A model generated the notes under the pieces. The model was not told where the DNA came from. It made no database searches and was given only the letters and a program-made list of their open reading frames with translations. This document shows positions 25,913-33,945 of a DNA stretch of 64,000 nt, piece after piece. Source of the stretch: Corynebacterium atrinae (lineage in GTDB: Bacteria > Actinomycetota > Actinomycetes > Mycobacteriales > Mycobacteriaceae); the NCBI RefSeq assembly GCF_030408455.1, contig NZ_CP046977.1, forward strand, positions 1,922,001 through 1,986,000. The letters are read 5' to 3'. Positions within the stretch are counted from its first letter, which is position 1. Each line of letters begins with the position of its first letter. Position numbers and translations under genes: made by a program.

Positions 25913-27202
25913 CTACACCGGGGTCTTGGCCAGCAGGGTGGTGAAAATGTGCTCACCATCGGCGCGGAGCCCATCATGCTGATGCGTATCCATCACCCAC
26001 GGCTGCAGGTCCGGAAAGCGCCGGGCCGTGGCCAGCGACAGCTCCAGCGGCACGAAGATATCGTCTTCGTAGATCGCCGCGGCGGCCACGACTTCGCTGC
26101 TGCCGATGATCTCTGGGGCGTAGAGCCTTGACCACTCTCGCATGGCGAGAGTGTCAGCGGGGCGTCGAAAAGCATGAAGTGCGGGGTCCTCCTCGAACAA
26201 CCACGGGTAGATGTGCTCGCCGGTGAGGTAGAACCGCCCCGCTGCCCGCGGGTCGAGGTTCTCCTCAAAGCCCTCGACCTCCTCGCGCATGCGATGCGCT
26301 GACCAGGCGGTCGGGCCGGGCACGTTGCCACCATAGATCGACTCGTGGATGACGGCATAGAGGGGCGCGGCTTCGAAGGACAGGCGGGCGCTGAGGTCCG
26401 CGAGAGTATCTCCACGCAGGCGCTTTTCCCCTCGAACAATGTGAAAGGGGGCCTCCAGGAGATAGCCAAGGTTATCGAATCCGGTCCCCCGGCCTAGCTC
26501 GATGCCAATGGTGCGGAAGCGGCGCGAACTCAGGCGCTCACCCGTAGGGAGCAGCTCCGCGGAATTATCGAGGTGGTGACAGATTTCGCGAATACGCTCC
26601 TCCGCGAAGGGAATAGCCTGGTAGAAGGCCTCGTGACGCTTCGCCAGCTTCCCGTACGTCGCTCGATACACATCATCGGCGTGTACCTCCATGCCCGGCA
26701 GCCCACCAGTAAACATGGCACGGCGCACCGAATCGGGATAGAGCGAGACATACGTGGTGATGCAAAACCCGCCGAAAGACTGGCCCAAAATATCCCACTG
26801 ACTGAACCCGAGTGCCAAGCGGAGGTCCTCCGCGTCGGCGACAATGTGATCGGCGCGCAGGAGGGCGAGATGCTCGGCGTCGATAAGCTCTTGATTGCTA
26901 AAGCGGTCAAGCCGGGTCGATCGCCCCGTCCCCCGCTGATCAAGCAAAAACACCCGATAGTGCTTGAGGGCCTCGCCGATCCAGCCGCTGACCTCCAGCG
27001 GGCGCGGCGAGCCATAGCCCGGCCCGCCTTGCAGATACAACAGCGGCGGGAGCGTGTCATCGGCACTGAGCTCCCGGCAAAACACCTCCAATTGCTCCCC
27101 TGGGTGGGCTCGATCCCATTCGACAGTCAGGGTGTGTTCGCGGACGTCAAGCCCGTTGAAGGCGCGGTGGGTGGTCCTCAGCTCAGTCACGAAGAAGAGC
27201 AT
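25913..27202 (-). CDS. pip: Prolyl aminopeptidase-like alpha/beta hydrolase
   Basis: 429 residues of the S33 peptidase family. The oxyanion motif is LQGGPGYG (about 57-64), the segment LLDQRGTGRST is typical of proline iminopeptidases, and the nucleophile elbow is GQSFGG (Ser142). The catalytic His is probably in the C-terminal DTHQHDG segment. It would cleave N-terminal proline from peptides in the cytosol. An alternative GTG start at 27190 would trim four residues. An 11-mer copy lies in LIDA codons at 26878. Confidence 0.85.
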   Translation of the reverse strand: MLFFVTELRTTHRAFNGLDVREHTLTVEWDRAHPGEQLEVFCRELSADDTLPPLLYLQGGPGYGSPRPLEVSGWIGEALKHYRVFLLDQRGTGRSTRLDRFSNQELIDAEHLALLRADHIVADAEDLRLALGFSQWDILGQSFGGFCITTYVSLYPDSVRRAMFTGGLPGMEVHADDVYRATYGKLAKRHEAFYQAIPFAEERIREICHHLDNSAELLPTGERLSSRRFRTIGIELGRGTGFDNLGYLLEAPFHIVRGEKRLRGDTLADLSARLSFEAAPLYAVIHESIYGGNVPGPTAWSAHRMREEVEGFEENLDPRAAGRFYLTGEHIYPWLFEEDPALHAFRRPADTLAMREWSRLYAPEIIGSSEVVAAAAIYEDDIFVPLELSLATARRFPDLQPWVMDTHQHDGLRADGEHIFTTLLAKTPV

Positions 27203-27244
27203 ACCGACTCGTCTGGGCCGATTCTGGGTCTATCCTGGGAAGGT

Positions 27245-28018
27245 ATGGACGACCTCCTCACCACAAACCGGCTCTCCCTCTGCCCCTCCGGAGCACACCT
27301 GACCAGCACCGATACCACCCTCGGTGAGCTCTTCTACGTGTCATCCAAGACATCCCACGGCGTCGGACACGCCATCCGCGGCGGCGTTCCCCTCATCGCC
27401 CCCTGGTTCGGCGACCTCTGGGGCAAAAAACCCCACCACGGCTGGGCTCGCACCAGCGGCTGGCGAGTGACCGCCGACGTCGTCGGTATCAATGCCACCC
27501 TCGAACATGATGAACTCGAACTCACCTTCCACGTCACCGAGCTTCCCGACGGCGTCCGGCTTGAGCTTTCCGCCAAAAATCTCAGCTCCGCTACTGTTCC
27601 CGTCCAGCTCGGCTTCCACCCCTACTTCCGAGTCAGCCACCCGGAAGCGGTGACCGTCAAGGGGCTTTCCGGCGCGACCGGACTCAACCGGGTGACCGAT
27701 AAGACCGCCGTCCAGGAGGGTGATGTCCACGTCGAGGGCCAATTCGACTGGATTTTCACCAGCTCCGCCCCTGCAACCATCATCGACCCGGGACTTGGTC
27801 GCAGCATCACCATCACCTCCGAGGGCGCCGACTCCACCATCGTCTGGAACCCCGGCCCCATTGACGGAGCCAGCATCGCCGACATGGGCTCCGGCGAATG
27901 GGCCGACTTCCTTTGCGTCGAACCCGCCCTCCTCGGCGATGAACTCAAGGGGTACCCCCTCGCCCCCGATGCCGAGGTGCGCATCGCGATGGACGTGGTG
28001 GTGGCTGCGCTGGACTAG
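27245..28018 (+). CDS. D-hexose-6-phosphate mutarotase / aldose 1-epimerase family
   Basis: 257 residues with the galactose-mutarotase beta-sandwich pattern: IRGGVPLIAPWFGD (about 44), HGWARTSGWRV with the catalytic His, LGFHPYFRVS and the late acidic residue in the FLCVEPALLG segment. This YeaD-like subgroup acts on hexose 6-phosphates. The ATG at 27245 is used; the long frame upstream is antisense to the peptidase gene. It overlaps the convergent sulfur-transporter gene by 4 bases. Confidence 0.85.
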   Translation: MDDLLTTNRLSLCPSGAHLTSTDTTLGELFYVSSKTSHGVGHAIRGGVPLIAPWFGDLWGKKPHHGWARTSGWRVTADVVGINATLEHDELELTFHVTELPDGVRLELSAKNLSSATVPVQLGFHPYFRVSHPEAVTVKGLSGATGLNRVTDKTAVQEGDVHVEGQFDWIFTSSAPATIIDPGLGRSITITSEGADSTIVWNPGPIDGASIADMGSGEWADFLCVEPALLGDELKGYPLAPDAEVRIAMDVVVAALD

Positions 28019-29397
28019 GTTTTGCGGATGCTGATCTGCCAGCCCGCATTCCCCACCTGGTGAAAATCGGTGACTTCGTAGCCATTGTCGGCTGCCCATC
28101 GCGAGATAGTTTCAGTTCCCTGGGTGCAGTCGAAGTCGATGACCAACTCCTCGCCCACCTCGAGGGACTCGAAAACATCCTTGGCTTCGATGAGCGGGAA
28201 GGGGCAGACAGCTCCGAGGGTGTCAAGGGCGTAACGTCCGTTACCCAGCGAGCGGGCCTTCTCTATCGGGCGGGGCCGAGACTTCAGGGCCACAGTGCCC
28301 GGTGCCACCGCAAAACCGTAATCATTGCTCAAGACAGAGTCTTCGGCAGAGGTGATCGTCTGGGAAAGAGACTCCTCCGTGGAATACGTTTGGGCAGCTG
28401 GGGTGGCCGCGGCGGGCTTGAGCCAGAGCTTAGCCCCGGCCCCCACCCCGAGGGCGATGAATAGCAGCGCAACCCAACCCTGGTAGCTAAACAATGAGGT
28501 CTGGACCATGCCGTTGCCGACTGTGCACCCGCCGGCGAGAACCGCCCCCACCCCCATCAGCGTGCCACCGGAAATGGCGCGGGTAGCGGTCGTCGCGTCG
28601 GGCACGCGCACGCGGAATTCACCGGTGGCCTTCGCCGCGAGGAAAGCACCGACGAAAATACCGAGGACGAGCATGACGCCCCAGTCAATCCGCGCCGCAT
28701 CACCAGTAATAGTGAAATTGGCCAGGTTGGCGCTGGGCGTCGTGATTCCTAGGCCAGAGTTACGGCCAGCAGCGGCAGACAGGGGCCAAGCAATGACGCC
28801 GATAATCCCGATGAGCAGCCCCGCCGTGTAGACGTGCAGGGGGCGCTTCCAGGGGGCGTCGCCAAGCTTGGGGATGGCGGACTCGCGGGCGAGGAAGTGG
28901 CGGGCAAGGACAATGGTGAGCAACGCCAACGGGATGGCAAAGTACCAGGCGGAAACGCCGAAGGTGGCGGGAACTGTGGTCAGGGAGGTGTCGAATGAGT
29001 TCATGAAGGTGTTGAAACCGGACAGCGCGCCCGTGTTCATCGCAGCAGCGCTCAACGCGTAGAACAGCAACGCTATCCAGGAACCAACTAGTCCTTCGGC
29101 GGAGCGATACCAGGTACCGGAGGCGCACCCACCTGCCAAGATGATGCCGAGGCCAAAGAGGAAGCCGCCGACGATGACTGCCACAGGGGCGAAGGTGTTG
29201 TACGACGGGCTAATCACCCCGAACGACGTCAGTGCTGCAATGCCGACGGCATGGACGGAGATGACAATGAGCAGAGCGACGAATGTTCGCCAGGTCCTTT
29301 GGAGGAAGATGTCGCGCAGCATGCCGGTCACGCAGAATCTTCCGCGTTGCATAACGATGCCGAGGACAGCGCCGACGGCCAAGCCTGTCAGGATCAT
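28015..29397 (-). CDS. YeeE/YedE (TsuA) thiosulfate transporter fused to a TusA sulfurtransferase domain
   Basis: 460 residues. Residues 1-345 form a multi-helix YeeE/YedE membrane protein with the three Cys motifs of TsuA: RGRFCVTG (C22), GGCASGTWYR and GGCTVGNGM. Residues about 385-460 form a TusA/SirA domain with the CPxP active site in LGAVCPFPLIEAKD. TsuA imports thiosulfate and TusA carries persulfide sulfur, so the fusion would pass sulfur to cytosolic acceptors. In Escherichia coli and Bacillus-type systems the partners are separate. The start is ATG at 29397; a TGTCTA/TAGACA inverted repeat lies upstream. Confidence 0.87.
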   Translation of the reverse strand: MILTGLAVGAVLGIVMQRGRFCVTGMLRDIFLQRTWRTFVALLIVISVHAVGIAALTSFGVISPSYNTFAPVAVIVGGFLFGLGIILAGGCASGTWYRSAEGLVGSWIALLFYALSAAAMNTGALSGFNTFMNSFDTSLTTVPATFGVSAWYFAIPLALLTIVLARHFLARESAIPKLGDAPWKRPLHVYTAGLLIGIIGVIAWPLSAAAGRNSGLGITTPSANLANFTITGDAARIDWGVMLVLGIFVGAFLAAKATGEFRVRVPDATTATRAISGGTLMGVGAVLAGGCTVGNGMVQTSLFSYQGWVALLFIALGVGAGAKLWLKPAAATPAAQTYSTEESLSQTITSAEDSVLSNDYGFAVAPGTVALKSRPRPIEKARSLGNGRYALDTLGAVCPFPLIEAKDVFESLEVGEELVIDFDCTQGTETISRWAADNGYEVTDFHQVGNAGWQISIRKT

Positions 29398-29464
29398 GGG
29401 TATGAGGACCTTTCACTTCGTTTGTTCGTGGTCAGGTCCCGACCTTAAGGCTAGCTAAACTGAT

Positions 29465-29483
29465 CTGTCTAGTTTTAATAGAC
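29465..29483. promoter_or_regulatory. TGTCTA-N7-TAGACA inverted repeat upstream of the thiosulfate transporter
   Basis: A 6-bp-armed inverted repeat about 70 bases upstream of the transporter start, in an AT-rich patch that on the minus strand reads TATTAAAACT, a possible -10. The half sites are those of the corynebacterial sulfur repressor McbR (TAGAC-N6-GTCTA) but in the opposite order, so McbR binding is doubtful. A different dimeric repressor is possible. Confidence 0.4.
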
Positions 29484-29500
29484 AAAAAGGTTCATTAAAT

Positions 29501-30067
29501 TCACTGCTGGAACAACAACGCTGCGACGTCCTGCTGCCGCGCAGGCCGCAAGTCCCACGCATCGACACCGACGTCCACCATGCCCGGCGCAACAAGCGCC
29601 TGCGAAGAATGAAGATGACCGTGGACAAGGTGATCGACGTCGAGGCGGACGTCGTCGTGACGCGACTCCATCCCCTCGTGGTCATAGCCGGGGCGCGGAA
29701 AGTGACTCAAATACACCGTCCGACCTTCCCAGCGGAGCTTTTGAAACGGTGCGACCGAACTGAACACCCCGAGGAAATGGCGTTGCATTTTGAATGCCGA
29801 TTTATGGATCGGGTGGCAGGAATCGTGATTCCCAGCGATGAGGTGCATGTCGAGGTGAGCCCCGTGCTCCGCGAGCAAGTTGAGCGCGCGCTCCTCTTCC
29901 TCAGCCGAGCCCCGCGACAAATCGCCCAGAACCCACAGCCGATCCCCCGGCGGCAGCGCCCGAATACCGGCCAGAATCTGCCGGTCATGCTGGACGACGT
30001 CCATGCCGCGCAACCGGGCGACAAAACGATGCCCCAAATGCAGATCCGAGGTGAACCAGGAATTCAT
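29501..30067 (-). CDS. Calcineurin-like metallophosphoesterase
   Basis: 188 residues with all metal-binding motifs of the family: SDLHLGHR (D8, H10), GDLSRG, GNHD and the final HGHLH. The subgroup resembles small phage-like and bacterial phosphodiesterases of unknown substrate. It is 9 bases downstream of the DsbA-like gene and probably in its transcript. Full length and apparently active. Confidence 0.87.
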   Translation of the reverse strand: MNSWFTSDLHLGHRFVARLRGMDVVQHDRQILAGIRALPPGDRLWVLGDLSRGSAEEEERALNLLAEHGAHLDMHLIAGNHDSCHPIHKSAFKMQRHFLGVFSSVAPFQKLRWEGRTVYLSHFPRPGYDHEGMESRHDDVRLDVDHLVHGHLHSSQALVAPGMVDVGVDAWDLRPARQQDVAALLFQQ

Positions 30068-30076
30068 GGGACCAGC

Positions 30077-30706
30077 CTATTCGGCTGCGGCTTGTTCGAG
30101 GGCCTGAGTGAACACCTCGACCGGCTGGGCACCGGAGACCGCAAGCTTGCCATCGAAGACGAAAAAGGGCACACCCTGCACCCCGATCTGACGAGCCACG
30201 TCGATGTCCTGGGCAACCTCATCGGCAAAAGCGCTCGGATCATTGAGGATTCGCTCGGTTTCCTCAGTTGGGAGGCCGACCTCCGCAGCAAAGGATCGCA
30301 GCTGATCGTGGTCGGCTACATTCTTGCCCTCGGTGAAATAGCCACGCTTGACCAGCTCATCCCACTCCACGCCCTTGCCCAAACTCCGAGCAAAATGCCC
30401 CAGCCGGTGGGCAGTCAGCGTGTTGGCCATGGTCGACTCACGCCAATTGAACTCCAATCCCACCGCCGCGGCACGTTTCGCCAGATCATCATTGAACTGC
30501 TCAATTTGCTCCGGCCGAGCGCCCTTCTTCTCCACGAGATAATCGACGACGCTGCCAGTCGGCTCCGTCGGGGCATCCGGGTCGAGCTGAAAACTCCGCC
30601 ACACGATGTCGACGTCGCCATCGAACTTCTCCAGGGCAAGATTGAGGTGACGCTCCCCCACCGTGCAGAAGGGGCAGATGTAATCAGACCAAATATCAAT
30701 ACGCAT
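30077..30706 (-). CDS. DsbA-family oxidoreductase (FrnE-like)
   Basis: 209 residues with a thioredoxin-fold redox site CPFC (C11, C14) in RIDIWSDYICPFCTVG. The long helical insertion and the cis-Pro loop GVQGVPFFVFDGK are typical of the FrnE/2-hydroxychromene-2-carboxylate isomerase-like group. There is no signal peptide, so it acts in the cytosol, perhaps in oxidative-stress thiol repair. The ATG at 30706 is chosen because the frame further upstream is not protein-like and runs into the divergent gene. An 11-mer copy lies 13 bases upstream of the start. Confidence 0.87.
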   Translation of the reverse strand: MRIDIWSDYICPFCTVGERHLNLALEKFDGDVDIVWRSFQLDPDAPTEPTGSVVDYLVEKKGARPEQIEQFNDDLAKRAAAVGLEFNWRESTMANTLTAHRLGHFARSLGKGVEWDELVKRGYFTEGKNVADHDQLRSFAAEVGLPTEETERILNDPSAFADEVAQDIDVARQIGVQGVPFFVFDGKLAVSGAQPVEVFTQALEQAAAE

Positions 30707-30847
30707 GCCTCGCACAACGCTTATCGACGCCCCCTTGTTCCCCACCTCCCGCGCCAAGCTCAGCACCATTCGGCTTTGCGGGGTTCGTGGTGTCCGCTCC
30801 CTATAGTCACCACGAACCCCGAATAGGACCAAAGTAAGCTCAAGACC

Positions 30848-31483
30848 ATGGTTCATCTCTTCGCCGTGCTTATCCCGATGACTCTGGCCGCCGCTGTCAG
30901 TCCGATGATGCTCAGTGAACAGTTGCTGCTTCTCAGCGGCCAGAACGGGCGTCGGAGTGCGCGGGCCTACGCGGCGGGCTCAGCCGTGGTTCTTGTTGTT
31001 CTCATTGCTCTCGTCCAGACCATTGGTGCTTCTTTGGAGCTCCCGAAGGCGCCGAAACTCAGCGCGGGAATGGACATTGGTCTCGGCCTCGTGTTGCTTG
31101 GACTGGCGCTGTTCTTCCTTCGCCACAAACCCAAGCCGAAAGAGCATAAGAAGCACGGCCTGAGCGCGCGGGATGCCTTTGGGTTTGGTGTCTTCGCCAT
31201 GGCGACGAATTTCACCACGATGCCGTTGGTGATCGCCGCGTCGAAGGATGTTTCGGCTAGTGGGGTCTCGGTTATCTGGATGGCCTTGGCACTGTTGTTC
31301 CTGCTGGCAGGGGCGTGTTTGCCGGGGTGGGGCCCACTGTTACTTTCTCGTTCCAGGGAAGGCCAGAGGGCCCTGGAGAAGATTGCCCACATCTTCGAGA
31401 AGTACAGCAGGTCGCTGGTGGTGGCTGGCTTGCTGCTCGGCGGGGTGATCTTCCTGTCCAAGGGCCTGTTAGGCGTTCTCTAA
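30848..31483 (+). CDS. GAP-family (Sap-like) membrane protein, LysE-type fold
   Basis: 211 residues with about six hydrophobic segments and a basic cytoplasmic loop (HKPKPKEHKKH). The pattern AVSPMMLSEQLLLLSG near the N-terminus matches the GPL/SLAP-addressing (GAP) group of LysE-superfamily transporters found in mycolic-acid bacteria, where a member helps export glycolipids. Substrate here is unknown. It ends 4 bases from the convergent DUF2252 gene. Confidence 0.72.
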   Translation: MVHLFAVLIPMTLAAAVSPMMLSEQLLLLSGQNGRRSARAYAAGSAVVLVVLIALVQTIGASLELPKAPKLSAGMDIGLGLVLLGLALFFLRHKPKPKEHKKHGLSARDAFGFGVFAMATNFTTMPLVIAASKDVSASGVSVIWMALALLFLLAGACLPGWGPLLLSRSREGQRALEKIAHIFEKYSRSLVVAGLLLGGVIFLSKGLLGVL

Positions 31484-31487
31484 CCTT

Positions 31488-32858
31488 TTATAATCCGTAT
31501 TCGACGGGGACGACGCCGTCGTCGGCAGCCTGTTGGAGGGCGGCGGCGTCGGAAATTGCGATCGCGGAGTAGCCGCGAGCAAACTCGGCGAGTTCTTTGT
31601 CCAGGGACTTATCATCACCGTAAGTGTCGACGATCTCGTAGACACCCTTAGATTGAGAGTGCGCACGGGCGAGGAGGCTGGCGCAGACGCGGGAGGTGAT
31701 GAGCATTTCCCGCCCGCTGAGGAGGGAGAGGTCGACGGAGCCCTTCATGTCCCGGAACTGGCGCCAATAGAAATCGATGGGCACTTCTTCGCCTTGTTCG
31801 CCATCGAAGCCGCGGATCCATCCCAGGAAGGGATCGGAGTAAGACTGCAGAATGCGCTGGGAGGAGATGACTCGGTAGCCATCCCCGATCGCACCCTCGG
31901 GTGCCCCTTCCATGATGGCGGACTGGTCGATGCCACCGTAGGTTTCCAGGACTGACGCTCCGGCTTCCTTGACCTGCAGGAAGAGGGGTTCACCGTTGGG
32001 TCCGGTGAGGAGGAAAATGTAGCAGCGGGTGCCCACGGAGCCGACGCCGACGACGCGGAGGGCGTGATCGGCGTATTCGAAGTTATTGAGCAGGTAGCGG
32101 ATTTCGCTGCCACTGCTGCGCAGGTAGCCACCCCAAATGGATTCGATCTGCTCGGGGGTGGCGTGCTCGGTGTGGCGCATGAGCGGGGGTTGGTCTTGGA
32201 TGCGGACACGGCCATTTTCTGTGACGAAGGTCAGCTTCTTCAGCGCGGACAACGAGTTCCGCTTGCGGGCTTTCTTCTCCAGCTTCTCCATGCGCTTGCG
32301 GGCCTTTTTGTAGTCCAGCTGCTCGGTAATGAAGTCGGTGTCCACGGCAGCGTAAAAGCGGTCAAGTGCGCTCATCCCGGCCAGTCGTGTCAGGGTTTCC
32401 CGATAGCTCTTGGAGGTTTCTCGAGCGATCTCTAGGGCTTCGTCTTCGGTGCCTTCGTTGTTGATGGTGGCCAGGTACACCGAGGCGACGAGGCGTTTGA
32501 GGTCCCATTCCCAAGGAGCGAAGCCAGCTTCGTCGAAGTCATTGAGGTCGAAGAGCAGTCGGCGTTCCGGGGAGGCGTAGAGGCCGAAGTTGGAGATGTG
32601 GGCGTCGCCGCAGCACAGAACCTGCTGGCCACTGTTTGGCACGCGGGACAGGTCAGAGGCCATGATCGCTGCCGTACCACGGTAGAAAGCGAAGGGGGAT
32701 TCGAGCATGCGGCCAATGCGGACGGGCACCAGGTCTTGGAGGCGAGTGTGATTCTGCTCCTGAATGATCTCGAGGGGGTCTCGACGATCGGTGGGCAGGA
32801 GGCTGAGGTCGGGGCGATGGGCGCACATATTTCTAATTGTTGCCCACCCTCCGGGCAT
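31488..32858 (-). CDS. DUF2252 family protein
   Basis: 456 residues with the DUF2252 landmarks: FAFYRGTAAIMASDL, VLCCGDAHISNFGLYASPERRLLFDLNDFDEAGFAPWEWDLKRL split over the kinase-like catalytic region, and the closing ARGYSAIAISDAAALQ. The GDAHxxNFG and DxNDFDE motifs resemble phosphotransferase catalytic and metal loops, so a small-molecule kinase is possible, but no substrate is established. The start at 32858 follows AAAGGG; ATG at 32828 is an alternative. Confidence 0.8.
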   Translation of the reverse strand: MPGGWATIRNMCAHRPDLSLLPTDRRDPLEIIQEQNHTRLQDLVPVRIGRMLESPFAFYRGTAAIMASDLSRVPNSGQQVLCCGDAHISNFGLYASPERRLLFDLNDFDEAGFAPWEWDLKRLVASVYLATINNEGTEDEALEIARETSKSYRETLTRLAGMSALDRFYAAVDTDFITEQLDYKKARKRMEKLEKKARKRNSLSALKKLTFVTENGRVRIQDQPPLMRHTEHATPEQIESIWGGYLRSSGSEIRYLLNNFEYADHALRVVGVGSVGTRCYIFLLTGPNGEPLFLQVKEAGASVLETYGGIDQSAIMEGAPEGAIGDGYRVISSQRILQSYSDPFLGWIRGFDGEQGEEVPIDFYWRQFRDMKGSVDLSLLSGREMLITSRVCASLLARAHSQSKGVYEIVDTYGDDKSLDKELAEFARGYSAIAISDAAALQQAADDGVVPVEYGL

Positions 32859-32897
32859 TGACTAGGCCCTTTACTTCCCTCGGCAACCCTACTAGGA

Positions 32898-32913
32898 TGT
32901 GACCCACATTACA
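32898..32913. promoter_or_regulatory. CRP/GlxR-like site TGTGA-CCCACA-TTACA
   Basis: One mismatch from the TGTGA-N6-TCACA consensus of corynebacterial GlxR. It lies between the divergent DUF2252 gene and the gene at 32975, placed to affect either. No experimental support can be derived from sequence alone. Confidence 0.35.
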
Positions 32914-32974
32914 TTTTCACTTTCACGCCAAGGAGATTCGCCAGCCACCTCACCCCGGAAGGGAATCCGACACC

Positions 32975-33907
32975 ATGGACCTCAAGCTGCACCCCCGCAC
33001 CGTCCAGTTCAGCGTGGAACTCGCCCGCGCGTGGCCGCACCTGACCATTCCGCAAGTCACCTCCGCCGCGCTGCAGCTCGCAGAGAACGTCGAACTGGAA
33101 AAGATCGAGGGCTTTGAGGCAATGAAAGGCCTGGTCAGCCGCCTGCAGTTGCGCCCGGCGTCGGAGTGGGACTTGTTTGGCTACGCCCCCACCAATGAGG
33201 CGGTCCCTATTCGATTGGAGCAGCCCCGGGAGAGCGAGCTCAGCGAGATTGCCTTTGAGGATCATTTCCTTTCTACGCATACTCGTCGCGCGCACAGCGG
33301 GGTGGAGCATCTGCCTTCCCACACGGAGGTGGTGAGCTGTTGGCGCAGACGCCTCGGGAGTGCCACCACCCCGAACCTCGACTACGCCGAGTTCACTCAA
33401 CAAGGCTTCGGGCGGAAGATTCCCCTGCGCCGGGTGGAGATGTTGGGCAACTTGTGGAAGATCGGGGCGGTCGCGACGTGGGAATATGACCACGATGGCG
33501 AGACGTCGTGGTGCTACCTGGATCGCCGCCCCGCGACGGGAGAGCGACCCGATCCGGCCATGAACGAATGGAACGCGTGGTATCGCATTCAACTCAACCC
33601 GGAGATTGGTCGCGACGTCGTGGTGGAGGTCGCGCGATGCGTGGCGGAGATCTACCTCGGCTACGTGGATAAGGTGTTTGGCACCCCGACCGACGCAGGC
33701 ACTCAGCGCGGGCCGGAATCCGAGGCAGCCGCCTATATCGCGGTGGAGCGGCTGTGGGTTCCTCCGCGCAGTCGGCGCACGGAGTGGTTCCACAACTACA
33801 CGGCGCGCGAGCCGATGGCCCCCGGTTTCCGCTGGGAGGCGGTGTTCCGCGCGGCCGAAGCCGTCGAAGACCTGCTGCGTGGCGATACCGCCCCGGTCAC
33901 CGCCTAG
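32975..33907 (+). CDS. Hypothetical protein, function unknown
   Basis: 310 residues, soluble, with no signal peptide or membrane segment. Trp and Tyr are frequent and the sequence has an orderly mix of helices and strands: an N-terminal helical part (to about 65), a central beta-rich part with GNLWKIGAVATWEYDHDG, and a C-terminal part with RLWVPPRSRRTEWFHNYTAREPMAPGF. I recognise no domain. Codon use matches the neighbours. A hairpin begins at its stop codon, before the next gene. Confidence 0.7.
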   Translation: MDLKLHPRTVQFSVELARAWPHLTIPQVTSAALQLAENVELEKIEGFEAMKGLVSRLQLRPASEWDLFGYAPTNEAVPIRLEQPRESELSEIAFEDHFLSTHTRRAHSGVEHLPSHTEVVSCWRRRLGSATTPNLDYAEFTQQGFGRKIPLRRVEMLGNLWKIGAVATWEYDHDGETSWCYLDRRPATGERPDPAMNEWNAWYRIQLNPEIGRDVVVEVARCVAEIYLGYVDKVFGTPTDAGTQRGPESEAAAYIAVERLWVPPRSRRTEWFHNYTAREPMAPGFRWEAVFRAAEAVEDLLRGDTAPVTA

Positions 33908-33942
33908 ACTTAGGGGCTACCTGAGCCCAAATTAAGTCTAGG
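33903..33942 (+). promoter_or_regulatory. Nested RNA hairpin spanning a stop codon and the next ribosome binding site
   Basis: CCTAGACTTA (33903-33912) pairs perfectly with TAAGTCTAGG (33933-33942), and within the loop GGGCT pairs with AGCCC. The 5' arm contains the stop codon of the upstream gene and the 3' arm the start of the AGGAG site for the GTG at 33946. Folding would hide that site unless ribosomes finishing the upstream gene open the stem. It could also act as a terminator, but no T-run follows. Confidence 0.5.
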
Positions 33943-33945
33943 AGC

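Noticed and set aside
29609..30826. 405-codon plus-strand frame opposite the phosphoesterase and DsbA-like genes
   Set aside because: Both minus-strand genes carry complete active-site motifs; the plus frame has none.
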